The notes beneath the pieces were generated by a model that did no database searches, was not told where the DNA came from, and worked only from the letters and a program-made list of their open reading frames with translations. From contig CALCBD010000015.1 in NCBI GenBank assembly GCA_937897985.1, forward strand, positions 1-64,000: a DNA stretch of 64,000 bases. The letters are read 5' to 3'. Shown here one piece after another: positions 53,979 through 62,589 of the stretch; within the stretch, counting starts at the first letter, position 1, and every line of letters begins with the position of its first letter. The translations under genes and the position numbers were made by a program. This DNA is from an uncultured Paludibacter sp. Lineage in GTDB: Bacteria > Bacteroidota > Bacteroidia > Bacteroidales > Paludibacteraceae.

Positions 53979-54692
53979 ATGGCATTCAGACATTTAACAA
54001 TCATACTTATTTCTTTATCAATACAGTATGCTGTTGCTCAGTCTTCTTTAACATTTGATAAATTATTTTCTGTAGGAATTCATCTCACAAAAACCGAGTA
54101 CAGTGGTGAATTAGGAAATTCAATTTGGAATGTGAAGGCCGGGCAATTAGGTTCATATTGGTATTACTGGGGAGGTGGATTTTCATTTTCCGTCAACCTG
54201 AACCGCTCATTTTTTGTGAGCATCGACGGAAATTACGGAAGTTACGGCTATTATGCATATCCATATCCCGGTAAAAACTTTCTCACCAACAAACTTGATT
54301 TCACCACCACCGGACATTATAAACTTAACAACGGCTATATATTCAATGAAGATGGTTTTATTGCACCGTTTTTTTCGTTGGGAATAGGTGTTGCCAAATA
54401 CTTCTATACCAAGCCAAAACTCGATTTAAAATACGTAAATATGGGAAGTCCTCATCGGGTATATGATGTGAATATTCCCGATTTTGTATTTCCTTTCGGA
54501 GGCGGAATTCAGTTTAATATCTCGAAGGATCTGGCTGTTCGCTACCAGTATCTGATTTACGTGACTAATCAGGACAATCACGATAATAACCACACAAAAA
54601 GCGGAAACGATATTTACGGACAACACATGGGAAGCATTATCTATTCATTCGGAGATGTAGTAAGAAAAGATAATTGTCATTGTAATTTTTAA
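53979..54692 (+). CDS. Outer-membrane beta-barrel protein
   Basis: 237 residues. Signal peptide about 1-20 (IQYAVAQ). The rest shows alternating strands with aromatic residues (YWYYWGGGFSFSVNL, GFIAPFFSLGIGVAKYFY, LAVRYQYLIYVTNQ), typical of an 8-stranded barrel. It resembles the barrel part of OmpA-like proteins but lacks the OmpA peptidoglycan-binding domain. The C terminus NCHCNF has two cysteines. Function unknown. Confidence 0.75.
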   Translation: MAFRHLTIILISLSIQYAVAQSSLTFDKLFSVGIHLTKTEYSGELGNSIWNVKAGQLGSYWYYWGGGFSFSVNLNRSFFVSIDGNYGSYGYYAYPYPGKNFLTNKLDFTTTGHYKLNNGYIFNEDGFIAPFFSLGIGVAKYFYTKPKLDLKYVNMGSPHRVYDVNIPDFVFPFGGGIQFNISKDLAVRYQYLIYVTNQDNHDNNHTKSGNDIYGQHMGSIIYSFGDVVRKDNCHCNF

Positions 54693-54728
54693 TTGCGGTT
54701 TACATGCAATAATCATTGAGTGCTGACA

Positions 54729-54761
54729 CAAAAAACGCTCTGCTGCAAATGGTCAGAGCGT
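54729..54761 (-). terminator. Terminator of nuo operon
   Basis: On the minus strand, ACGCTCTG/CAGAGCGT (54735-54742 with 54754-54761) with an 11-base loop, followed by TTTTTTG. It starts 26 bases after the nuoN stop. Confidence 0.85.
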
Positions 54762-54786
54762 ATTTTCAGGACGATACATCATTTCA

Positions 54787-56208
54787 TTAAATACCGAATC
54801 CGAGTAAGGCAATCTGCTGATAAACGACACTAAAACCACCTATAAGCAAAATTGCAACTGTACAGATTATAAGGCTGATTTTAAGAGAGACATCACTTTT
54901 AATTGATTCAACCGGATGATCATTTGTATTGAAAAACATGGCTCTTACCACTAATAAATAATAGTAAAGTGATACGATGGTATTTATCAATGCTATCAAT
55001 ACCAAAATGTAAAATCCTTTCTGAAAAGCTGCTGAAAATATAAAGAACTTACTGAAAAAACCTGCAAAAGGTGGTATGCCAGCCAGCGAGAAAAGGGCAA
55101 GCGCCATCACCATACTCAGTTTAGGGTTTGTACTGTAAAGGGCATTGTAATCCCTGATATTGATTTTACCTGTTCGATCTTCGATTACAGAAACCACACC
55201 GAAAATTGCCAGATTAGAAAACATATAAACCAGTAAATAATATACAAGTGAACTCATACCGGTAGCCGAACCGCTGATTACACCCAGCAACAGATAACCG
55301 GCCTGCGAAATGGAAGAGAACGCCAGAAAACGTTTCATATTTTGCTGACGAATAGCAAATAAATTAGCAAGTGTAATGCTTATGATAATAATTCCATACA
55401 ATATAGCCTGCCATTGGTCAATCATATTACCAAACACCTTAATGAAGAGGGTAAATAATACAAATACGGCCGAACCCTTTGAAACTACCGAAAGATAAGA
55501 AGTAATATTCGTTGGTGCACCTTCGTAAACATCCGGAGTCCAGAGATGAAACGGTACAAGCGATATTTTAAAAAACAAACCTACAACAAAAAACACAAAA
55601 GCCATCAATTCGATAGGTGTACCGTTGAGCAAACCTGATAAATCGTCGAAATACAATGTGCCGGTGGTCCCGTAAATCATTGATATACCGAAAAGCGAGA
55701 GCCCCGAAGCAAATACCGACGAAAGTATATATTTGGCACCTGCCTCGGCTGATTTATGTGTATATTTATTGAATGCAACAAGTGTAGCCATGGGAATCGA
55801 AGCGGTTTCGATACCAATAATAAACAGAAGAAAATGCCCGGCTGACAGCATGATGTACATGCCAAATAATGTCGATAATGTCAGAAAATAAAACTCTCCC
55901 CTCCTGTTAATGCTTTCTTCTCCGTTGAGCCAGTGTTGAGACTGCAAAAAGATGATCAGCGTACCCAGATTGAGTATGGTTTTCACATAGGTCAGCATCG
56001 GAACATAATGGTACATTCCACCGGCAATTTCAAATGGATGGTGAGGAATACAATTCAGTATGGTATGAATTGAAAACAGCACAATTGCAACCGGTTGAAA
56101 AAAACGTAATGATTTTTCACCGGCAAAAATATCGTAAATAAGTAATATGACTATCACAACCAAAAGTGACAGTTCTTCTTGCATTTGTAAGAAACTTGAG
56201 TAGTTCAT
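54787..56208 (-). CDS. nuoN: Complex I subunit NuoN
   Basis: 473-residue antiporter-like membrane subunit with about 13-14 helices. VPFHLWTPDVYEGAPTNI (about 217-234) is the family motif after the conserved lysine region, and MKRFLAFSSISQAGYLLLGV marks helix 10. Last gene of the operon; proton-pumping element of the membrane arm. Confidence 0.94.
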   Translation of the reverse strand: MNYSSFLQMQEELSLLVVIVILLIYDIFAGEKSLRFFQPVAIVLFSIHTILNCIPHHPFEIAGGMYHYVPMLTYVKTILNLGTLIIFLQSQHWLNGEESINRRGEFYFLTLSTLFGMYIMLSAGHFLLFIIGIETASIPMATLVAFNKYTHKSAEAGAKYILSSVFASGLSLFGISMIYGTTGTLYFDDLSGLLNGTPIELMAFVFFVVGLFFKISLVPFHLWTPDVYEGAPTNITSYLSVVSKGSAVFVLFTLFIKVFGNMIDQWQAILYGIIIISITLANLFAIRQQNMKRFLAFSSISQAGYLLLGVISGSATGMSSLVYYLLVYMFSNLAIFGVVSVIEDRTGKINIRDYNALYSTNPKLSMVMALALFSLAGIPPFAGFFSKFFIFSAAFQKGFYILVLIALINTIVSLYYYLLVVRAMFFNTNDHPVESIKSDVSLKISLIICTVAILLIGGFSVVYQQIALLGFGI

Positions 56209-56217
56209 TGTTTGAAA

Positions 56218-57699
56218 TTATCTCATTAAATTATTTAACACAGGTTGCAAACTGTCATTAATCATATTTGAAAACAACATTGGAGCAGATCCCAATCCGG
56301 CTATTGCAATGACCAGAACGATAACCGAAACCCGTTCCCACCAGGTAGCATCAGCAAATTCGAGATGGTGTTTATTGGTAATGGTACCAAAAAGTACTTT
56401 TCCAACAACACGCAAAATATAAACAGCCGTAATTACTATTGAAGTAGCTGCTATTAGCGTTAATACACGATGTAACAAATCTGTTTCCTGAAAAGCACCC
56501 ACAAAAATCGTCATTTCGGCAATAAACCCGCTGAATCCTGGAAGACCCAGCGAAGCAAGTCCGGCGATGGTAAAACTAACGCCAATAAAAGGAATAACTT
56601 TCATTAATCCGTTCATATCGTTAATCATACGGGTATGAGTCCGGCTGTAAATCATTCCTATGGTTGCAAAAAAGAGGGCAGTAATTAATCCATGTGATAT
56701 CATTTGTAAAAATGCTCCCGTAATAGCAGTTTCGTTAAAAATCAGAAAGGCGAAAAACAACAATCCGCAATGACTGATTGAAGCATAAGCGTTAATGTAT
56801 TTCAAATCGGTTTGTGCTAAAGCCGTAAATGCGCCATAAAAAACGCTGAATGCCGCGAGTATCAGGAATATCCATGCCAGTTGATGTGCAGCTTCGGGCA
56901 ATAAAAATATGGCAACCCTGAATGCACCGTATGCACCGAGTTTCATTGAGATCCCTGACAAAAACATTGATACAGATGTCGGTGCCGATGAATGACCATC
57001 GGGTACCCATGAATGGAAAGGAAACATGGCACCGATAATACCGAAGCCAACAAAAGAAGATACAAAAAGATAATACTGTATGTTTAAAGGAATAGTGTGT
57101 TTGGCCAACTCGAGTAAATTCATACTTTCAGCTCCCGAAAAATAATAAATTCCCAGTATACCGAATAATACCAGCACCGAACCTCCCATTACCATAAGAG
57201 CAAGTTTGAAAGCACTGTATTCTTTTTTACCACTTCCCCAGATACCAATCAACAGGAATTTAGGCACCAGTGACATCTCGAGAAAGAAAAACAATGTAAA
57301 TAAGTCCAGCGAAATGAAAAAACCAAAAGCACCGGCACTCAACAAACTAAACCATATAAAATATTCTTTCGGCATGGTATCAATCTTCCACGAAACCAAA
57401 ACACTCGCAAATACAATGATGGAAGATAACAACAACATTATGACCGAAATACCATCGACACCAACCAAAAAGTGAATATTAAAAGCCGGGTACCACGGGA
57501 CATCTGTAATGAAAAGCATTTCGGCTGTATTACCTATAGCCCGTTGATGCAGATAGAGAAAAGTTAATCCAATTGCTGACAGTAACAATAAAACCGAACC
57601 GGAAAGGGTAATCAGATTTATTTGCTTACGGTTGTTTGCGAAAAACAAACCAACCATCATTAACATTGGAATAAGTATGAAAATTAATAAGAAGTTCAT
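56218..57699 (-). CDS. nuoM: Complex I subunit NuoM
   Basis: 493-residue antiporter-like membrane subunit with about 14 helices. FHSWVPDGHSSAPTSVSMFL (about 224-243) is the conserved discontinuous-helix motif, and DLKYINAYASISHCGLLFF the second. ALPGFSGF-type sequence (LGLPGFSGFIAEM) is also typical. Stop lies 9 bases before the nuoN start. Confidence 0.94.
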   Translation of the reverse strand: MNFLLIFILIPMLMMVGLFFANNRKQINLITLSGSVLLLLSAIGLTFLYLHQRAIGNTAEMLFITDVPWYPAFNIHFLVGVDGISVIMLLLSSIIVFASVLVSWKIDTMPKEYFIWFSLLSAGAFGFFISLDLFTLFFFLEMSLVPKFLLIGIWGSGKKEYSAFKLALMVMGGSVLVLFGILGIYYFSGAESMNLLELAKHTIPLNIQYYLFVSSFVGFGIIGAMFPFHSWVPDGHSSAPTSVSMFLSGISMKLGAYGAFRVAIFLLPEAAHQLAWIFLILAAFSVFYGAFTALAQTDLKYINAYASISHCGLLFFAFLIFNETAITGAFLQMISHGLITALFFATIGMIYSRTHTRMINDMNGLMKVIPFIGVSFTIAGLASLGLPGFSGFIAEMTIFVGAFQETDLLHRVLTLIAATSIVITAVYILRVVGKVLFGTITNKHHLEFADATWWERVSVIVLVIAIAGLGSAPMLFSNMINDSLQPVLNNLMR

Positions 57700-57724
57700 A
57701 ACTGAAAACTGATTTTGAATCCGG

Positions 57725-59626
57725 TTAAATAAATATAATTAATGCCGCAATTAATAAAGTGCTTAATAAAAACACAAAAGCGTATTGCTGCACTCTTCCT
57801 GTCTGAATACCTTTTATCTGAAGCGATGTCCATTGGGTTACCGTAGCAAAACTATTGATTGTTCCGTTTACCAGAGTTCTGTCAAACCAGGCAATCGGAG
57901 CTGAAATCAATCTGAAAACAATTTTTTTGGTAATGAACATGTAAAGCTCATCGATATAAAATTTATGCACTACTATTTTGAAAAACACAGAAAATGAAGA
58001 TACGATTCTGTCAGAAATTTTGTTTTCCTTTCGATACATAATAGTGGATATTGCAATGGCAACGGCAGCTACGGCTACACTCACAGACGCTGTAACCAGG
58101 TCAATATGTATATGATAATCAGCACCGTCGTTAGTAACAAATTTACCGAAAGGAATGAAACCGGCAAAAACTGTTACCAAAGCCAGAAAAATCAGCGGCA
58201 ATAACATAGCCAACGGCGATTCGTGAGGTATATGTTCATGTTTATATTCTTTAGTCCAGAAAATACCGTAATACAAACGGAACATATAAAAAGCTGTAAG
58301 TCCGGCAATAAAAATCAACAAACTACCCAAATAGGGGTTGAATTCAAAAGCGGCGGATAATATCTCGTCCTTACTGAAAAAGCCAGAAAAGGGAGGAATT
58401 CCGGCAATTGCCAGACATGCAATCAAAAAAGTAATATGAGTAACCGGGAGATATTTACGTAATCCGCCCATTTTATTCATTTCGTTGCTGTGCACGGCAT
58501 GTATTACAGAACCTGCGCCCAGGAACAACAAAGCTTTGAACATGGCATGTGTAAAAAGATGAAACATCGACGCCATATATCCCAGACCGTGATGTCCGCC
58601 CATACCCGAAACACCAAGCCCCACCATCATAAAACCAATTTGTGAAATTGTAGAATACGCCAGTACCCGTTTGATATCGGTCTGAGTACAGGCTATTACG
58701 GCCGAAAACAAAGCTGTGAAAATCCCGATATAAGCTATGCCGTGTAAAACTTCAGGTGCAAAGAAATAATAAACCGGGAAAAGTCTTGCTACAAGATAAA
58801 CTCCCGCTACGACCATCGTTGCAGCATGTATCAATGCCGATACCGGTGTAGGACCTTCCATTGCGTCGGGTAACCATATATGCATTGGGAACATGGCCGA
58901 TTTTCCTGCTCCACCGATAAAAATAAGAGCCATTATCCAGTTCATCAGTGACAAACCCAGGAATGACAGACCCGCAGTACCTGCAAAAACGGTTGCATTT
59001 CCGGAGTTCAACACATCAAAATCGAATGTACGGGTATAATACGAAAGCAGGAAAATACCTATGAGGAAAAACAAATCGGCGAATCTGGTAATAATGAATG
59101 CTTTTTTAGATGCAGCCACTGCTTCGGGTTTGGTATAATAAAAACCGATTAACAAATAAGATGAAACACCAACCAACTCCCAGAAAATATACATCTGAAA
59201 AATATTGGTAGCCACCACCAGACCAAGCATTGAGAAGCTGAAAAGTGACAGAAAAGCATAATAACGTTCAAATCCTTTCTCGCCCTCCATATAGCGAAGA
59301 CTATAAATATGTACCATCAACGAAACTGTGGAAACTACCACAAGCATCATCACCGAAATCGGATCAATTAAAATACCCAAATCGATATGAAGCTGATCGC
59401 TGAATTTCATCCATTCCATCTGAAAAGGAATGAATTTTTGATAAACACCTCCCGGATTAGCTGTTGTAAAGTACGACCATGCCGTGTAATATGCCAGTAT
59501 GGCAACTATTCCCATTACTGTGGTACCAATTGTACCGGCAGTTCGGGCTTTCCAACGCGAATCGACCAGGCCCAGCACTACAAAAGCAAGCAAAGGGAGA
59601 ACTAATATTAATAATGTATATTGCAT
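57725..59626 (-). CDS. nuoL: Complex I subunit NuoL
   Basis: 633 residues from the ATG at 59626; an upstream TTG frame start at 59656 is not preferred. Largest antiporter-like subunit with about 16 helices and a C-terminal lateral helix. Motifs: WELVGVSSYLLIGFYY, MHIWLPDAMEGPTPVSALIH (about 247-266), DIKRVLAYSTISQIGFMMVG and IAGIPPFSGFFSKDEIL. It starts 45 bases after the nuoK stop and ends 25 bases before nuoM. Confidence 0.95.
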   Translation of the reverse strand: MQYTLLILVLPLLAFVVLGLVDSRWKARTAGTIGTTVMGIVAILAYYTAWSYFTTANPGGVYQKFIPFQMEWMKFSDQLHIDLGILIDPISVMMLVVVSTVSLMVHIYSLRYMEGEKGFERYYAFLSLFSFSMLGLVVATNIFQMYIFWELVGVSSYLLIGFYYTKPEAVAASKKAFIITRFADLFFLIGIFLLSYYTRTFDFDVLNSGNATVFAGTAGLSFLGLSLMNWIMALIFIGGAGKSAMFPMHIWLPDAMEGPTPVSALIHAATMVVAGVYLVARLFPVYYFFAPEVLHGIAYIGIFTALFSAVIACTQTDIKRVLAYSTISQIGFMMVGLGVSGMGGHHGLGYMASMFHLFTHAMFKALLFLGAGSVIHAVHSNEMNKMGGLRKYLPVTHITFLIACLAIAGIPPFSGFFSKDEILSAAFEFNPYLGSLLIFIAGLTAFYMFRLYYGIFWTKEYKHEHIPHESPLAMLLPLIFLALVTVFAGFIPFGKFVTNDGADYHIHIDLVTASVSVAVAAVAIAISTIMYRKENKISDRIVSSFSVFFKIVVHKFYIDELYMFITKKIVFRLISAPIAWFDRTLVNGTINSFATVTQWTSLQIKGIQTGRVQQYAFVFLLSTLLIAALIIFI

Positions 59627-59671
59627 TTTCTGTAAATTACAGTTAAAAAAAATCAATTAAATTGCTGATAT

Positions 59672-60052
59672 TTATTCATTTACTTCCTTAATCTCTGTTT
59701 CATTGGCTGAGGGCTCCCTGAGTTCGGTCATGCTATCCACTTCCACATTATTCAGATTTCTATAGATATTAATAACAATGGCTATTGCTACCGCTGTTTC
59801 GCAGGCCGAAATGGCAATAGTAAAGAGCGCAAAGAAAAAGCCCTCCATATTTCCCGGATACAAATAGCGGTTGAATACGGCAAAATTAATGTCAATCGAG
59901 TTCAGTATCAGCTCGATGGAGATAAGAATCATCAACAGACTTTTACGTGATAAAAAACCATAGATTCCTGAAAAGAACATAATCAAACTTACCACTATGT
60001 ACGCCTCTAAAGGGATAGTGCCCGAAAAGAGTTTTGAAAAAAATTCACCCAT
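59672..60052 (-). CDS. nuoK: Complex I subunit NuoK
   Basis: 126 residues with three helices. GFLSRKSLLMILISIELILN carries the conserved glutamate, and a second conserved acid lies in ISACETAVAIAIVINIYR. About 25 extra C-terminal residues (after NLNNVEVDS) are polar and longer than in typical 100-residue NuoK. Confidence 0.93.
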   Translation of the reverse strand: MGEFFSKLFSGTIPLEAYIVVSLIMFFSGIYGFLSRKSLLMILISIELILNSIDINFAVFNRYLYPGNMEGFFFALFTIAISACETAVAIAIVINIYRNLNNVEVDSMTELREPSANETEIKEVNE

Positions 60053-60083
60053 TTTTGAACCTGATTATATAATTAATTAATGT

Positions 60084-60590
60084 TTACGAACGTTTACGGG
60101 CTATCATAATTGCCCCGACAATACATGCCAGAAGTAAAACACTTATCACTTCGAAAGGCATTAAATACTGAAATTTCCCGGTCCCCATCAAAGTCATTCC
60201 GATGTGCCTGGAATCAATTTCCTTCATATCCACCAAATGACTAACACGTCCGATATTGCTGATGATAATGAACCCGCTGAAAAAAGCACCGGCCACCGAC
60301 AGTATAATAGCGAATACTCTTTGTTTTACCGACTCCGGAGTTATTCGTCCTCCGGGACGCTGAGTCAATAATATTGCAAAAATGAACAACACCATGATAC
60401 CGCCGGCGTATACGGCTGTTTGCACTGCAAATAAATACTGGTAACCTAAAATTAAGTACAAACCGGCAGTAGCCAGCAATACAAAAAGTAAATAGGTTGC
60501 CGAACGGATTAAACGTCCGGAAGTAACCGCCATCACCGAAAAAACGGCAATTATCAACGACAGAATATAAAAAACAATATGAACTTCCAT
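60084..60590 (-). CDS. nuoJ: Complex I subunit NuoJ
   Basis: 168 residues with five helices. The block AGLYLILGYQYLFAVQTAVYAGGIM is typical; its YAGGIMVL segment is the helix-3 signature with a pi-bulge. It starts 11 bases after the nuoI stop and ends 31 bases before nuoK. Confidence 0.93.
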   Translation of the reverse strand: MEVHIVFYILSLIIAVFSVMAVTSGRLIRSATYLLFVLLATAGLYLILGYQYLFAVQTAVYAGGIMVLFIFAILLTQRPGGRITPESVKQRVFAIILSVAGAFFSGFIIISNIGRVSHLVDMKEIDSRHIGMTLMGTGKFQYLMPFEVISVLLLACIVGAIMIARKRS

Positions 60591-60601
60591 TGGGTATTAT
60601 A

Positions 60602-61111
60602 TTAATTTGAAGTTTCGGATTTCGGTGTTTGAGCCTGTGGTTTGGCTTTTTCCCTCAGTTTCGAACCTTCTTTGTTTAATTGATGAACCAGATTTTTGCG
60701 TGTAAATGATGCATTTTCGAAATGATTGCTGAATTCAATTGCATTCGACGGACAGGTAATGACACATAAATTACAGAATGTGCACATTCCTAAATCGAAA
60801 ATGTGTTGATCAAGTATTTTTTTCTTTTTACCATCTTCAGTTTCAATTATTTTCGAAATAACCTGAATAGTGCCGTTCGGGCAATTCATTTCACAAATCC
60901 CACAGGCGGTACATGCATGTTCGTTATTTTCATCATGCGGCATTATAAGTTCGGCTCTGAAACGCTCAGAGATTTCGAGTGTTTCACGATTTTCGGGATA
61001 CTGCTGAGTTACTTTTTTTGTCCACAACTCTTTCCAGGTTACCGACAAACCGGTAAGCAAGGAACGTATACCGTTAAATAAATCCTTGTTATATTGTTTA
61101 AAAGATCTCAT
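60602..61111 (-). CDS. nuoI: Complex I subunit NuoI
   Basis: 169 residues. Two 4Fe-4S motifs: CTACGICEMNCPNG and CTFCNLCVITCPSN, holding clusters N6a/N6b that link the peripheral arm to the quinone site. An N-terminal amphipathic region (ITGLSVTWKELW-like) contacts the membrane. The gap upstream to nuoH is unusually long. Confidence 0.94.
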   Translation of the reverse strand: MRSFKQYNKDLFNGIRSLLTGLSVTWKELWTKKVTQQYPENRETLEISERFRAELIMPHDENNEHACTACGICEMNCPNGTIQVISKIIETEDGKKKKILDQHIFDLGMCTFCNLCVITCPSNAIEFSNHFENASFTRKNLVHQLNKEGSKLREKAKPQAQTPKSETSN

Positions 61112-61429
61112 TAAAATTCATTTTATAATTTTAGTTCACTCAAAGGTTCATTACAAAAAAGTCATTTTGAATGCAAAGGCTCATACTCGCTATCCCGTTA
61201 GCTATCGGAATCAAAGAAAACTTTCAGGTTTTCTTCCCTGTGTACTCCACAATAAATCGGAATGTTCCATTTGCAGTATTATTTTGACTATTAGTATATT
61301 ATTAAAATTATTAACTTCGCATCTCAGCGTTTAATTTTGTAAAAATAAAAATTCCGGTAAAGAATAATTAATGCTATAAATCACTGTTTATGGGTATATT
61401 ATATGATTTTTATAACGACCCGATATTCA
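61112..61429. other. 318-base gap between nuoH and nuoI
   Basis: No credible gene on either strand. A GAAAAC/GTTTTC hairpin lies at 61218-61235. No clear TAnnTTTG box on the minus strand. All other nuo junctions are 51 bases or shorter. Confidence 0.55.
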
Positions 61430-62539
61430 CTAAAAAAGATCAGTTAATGTAAGTCCGGTTAATACCAGAATAACCATCACCAGAATATTCACAAGATTTA
61501 TAGGTAACAGATATTTCCACTCAAGATTCAGCAACTGATCAATTCGTAAACGCGGGAATGACCACCGAATCCACAAACTCGTGAAAATTAGTACAGCTAC
61601 CTTGCTAAAGAACCAGACGTACGATGGAATATAACACATGATCTGATTAAATGTGTCTAAACCTTTGATGTGAATTGGCATCCAGCCTCCGAGAAAAACT
61701 GTTGCTGCGATTGAAGCAATAATAAACATATTCAGGTATTCGGCCAGATAGAAGAAGCCAAACTGTAATCCGGAATATTCAGTGTGATAACCTGCTGTCA
61801 ATTCCGATTCGGCTTCGGGCAGGTCAAACGGTCCGCGGTTAGTCTCAGCGTGTCCTGATATCAGATAAATGATAAATGCTACCAGCGACGAAATATGACC
61901 ATTGAAAATATTCCAGCAAAATCTCTGACTCTCAATCATTTCGCTGAATTGCATTGTTCCGGACAACACAACCATTGTCATCAAAGCAAATCCGGCTGAA
62001 AGTTCGTAACTTACAAACTGAGCTCCACTACGCATAGCTCCGATCATTGAATATTTATTATTACTCGACCATCCGGCCAGCAAAACCCCGATAATTCCGA
62101 CAGATGAAACAGCAGTTACATAAAATACTCCGATATTGAAATCAATTACATGTAACTCTTTTCCAAAAGGGATGGCACCAAAAGTAAGCATTGAAGCAAT
62201 AATCATAAAAAACGGTGCCGTATAGAAAAGAAACCGGTCGACATTATTGACATGAATAATTTCCTTGATCAGAATTTTAAGCACATCGGCAACTGTTTGA
62301 AACAAACCATATTTACCTACTCTGTTAGGCCCGATTCGTGCCTGAAAAAATGCAGTAATCTTTCGTTCCACATAAATTAAAATCATTGCCAGAACAGCAT
62401 AAGCAGCCATTAAGGCAATTCCTACCAGCAACATTTCGATGCATATTGTTAGAAAATCACTCAGATTTTCGTGCAAAAAAGTATCAATCGAATGTATAAG
62501 CCGTGAAAATTCGAAAGGTTGAAAATATTGTTTAAACAT
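61430..62539 (-). CDS. nuoH: Complex I subunit NuoH
   Basis: 369 residues with eight helices. ERKITAFFQARIGPNRVGKYG (conserved loop near residue 60; first 20 shown by positions) and ETNRGPFDLPEAESELTAGY, with the acidic quinone-site loop, are typical. It docks the quinone cavity next to NuoB/D. Separated by 50 bases from nuoCD, with no nuoE, F or G in between. Confidence 0.95.
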   Translation of the reverse strand: MFKQYFQPFEFSRLIHSIDTFLHENLSDFLTICIEMLLVGIALMAAYAVLAMILIYVERKITAFFQARIGPNRVGKYGLFQTVADVLKILIKEIIHVNNVDRFLFYTAPFFMIIASMLTFGAIPFGKELHVIDFNIGVFYVTAVSSVGIIGVLLAGWSSNNKYSMIGAMRSGAQFVSYELSAGFALMTMVVLSGTMQFSEMIESQRFCWNIFNGHISSLVAFIIYLISGHAETNRGPFDLPEAESELTAGYHTEYSGLQFGFFYLAEYLNMFIIASIAATVFLGGWMPIHIKGLDTFNQIMCYIPSYVWFFSKVAVLIFTSLWIRWSFPRLRIDQLLNLEWKYLLPINLVNILVMVILVLTGLTLTDLF

Positions 62540-62589
62540 AATATCTGATTCTTCTGGAATCGTAAAATGTGAATATAATTTTGTTGTAA

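Noticed and set aside
61086..61334. 82-codon plus-strand frame across the nuoI start and the nuo gap
   Set aside because: Opposite to the operon, overlaps nuoI, and codon pattern not protein-like.
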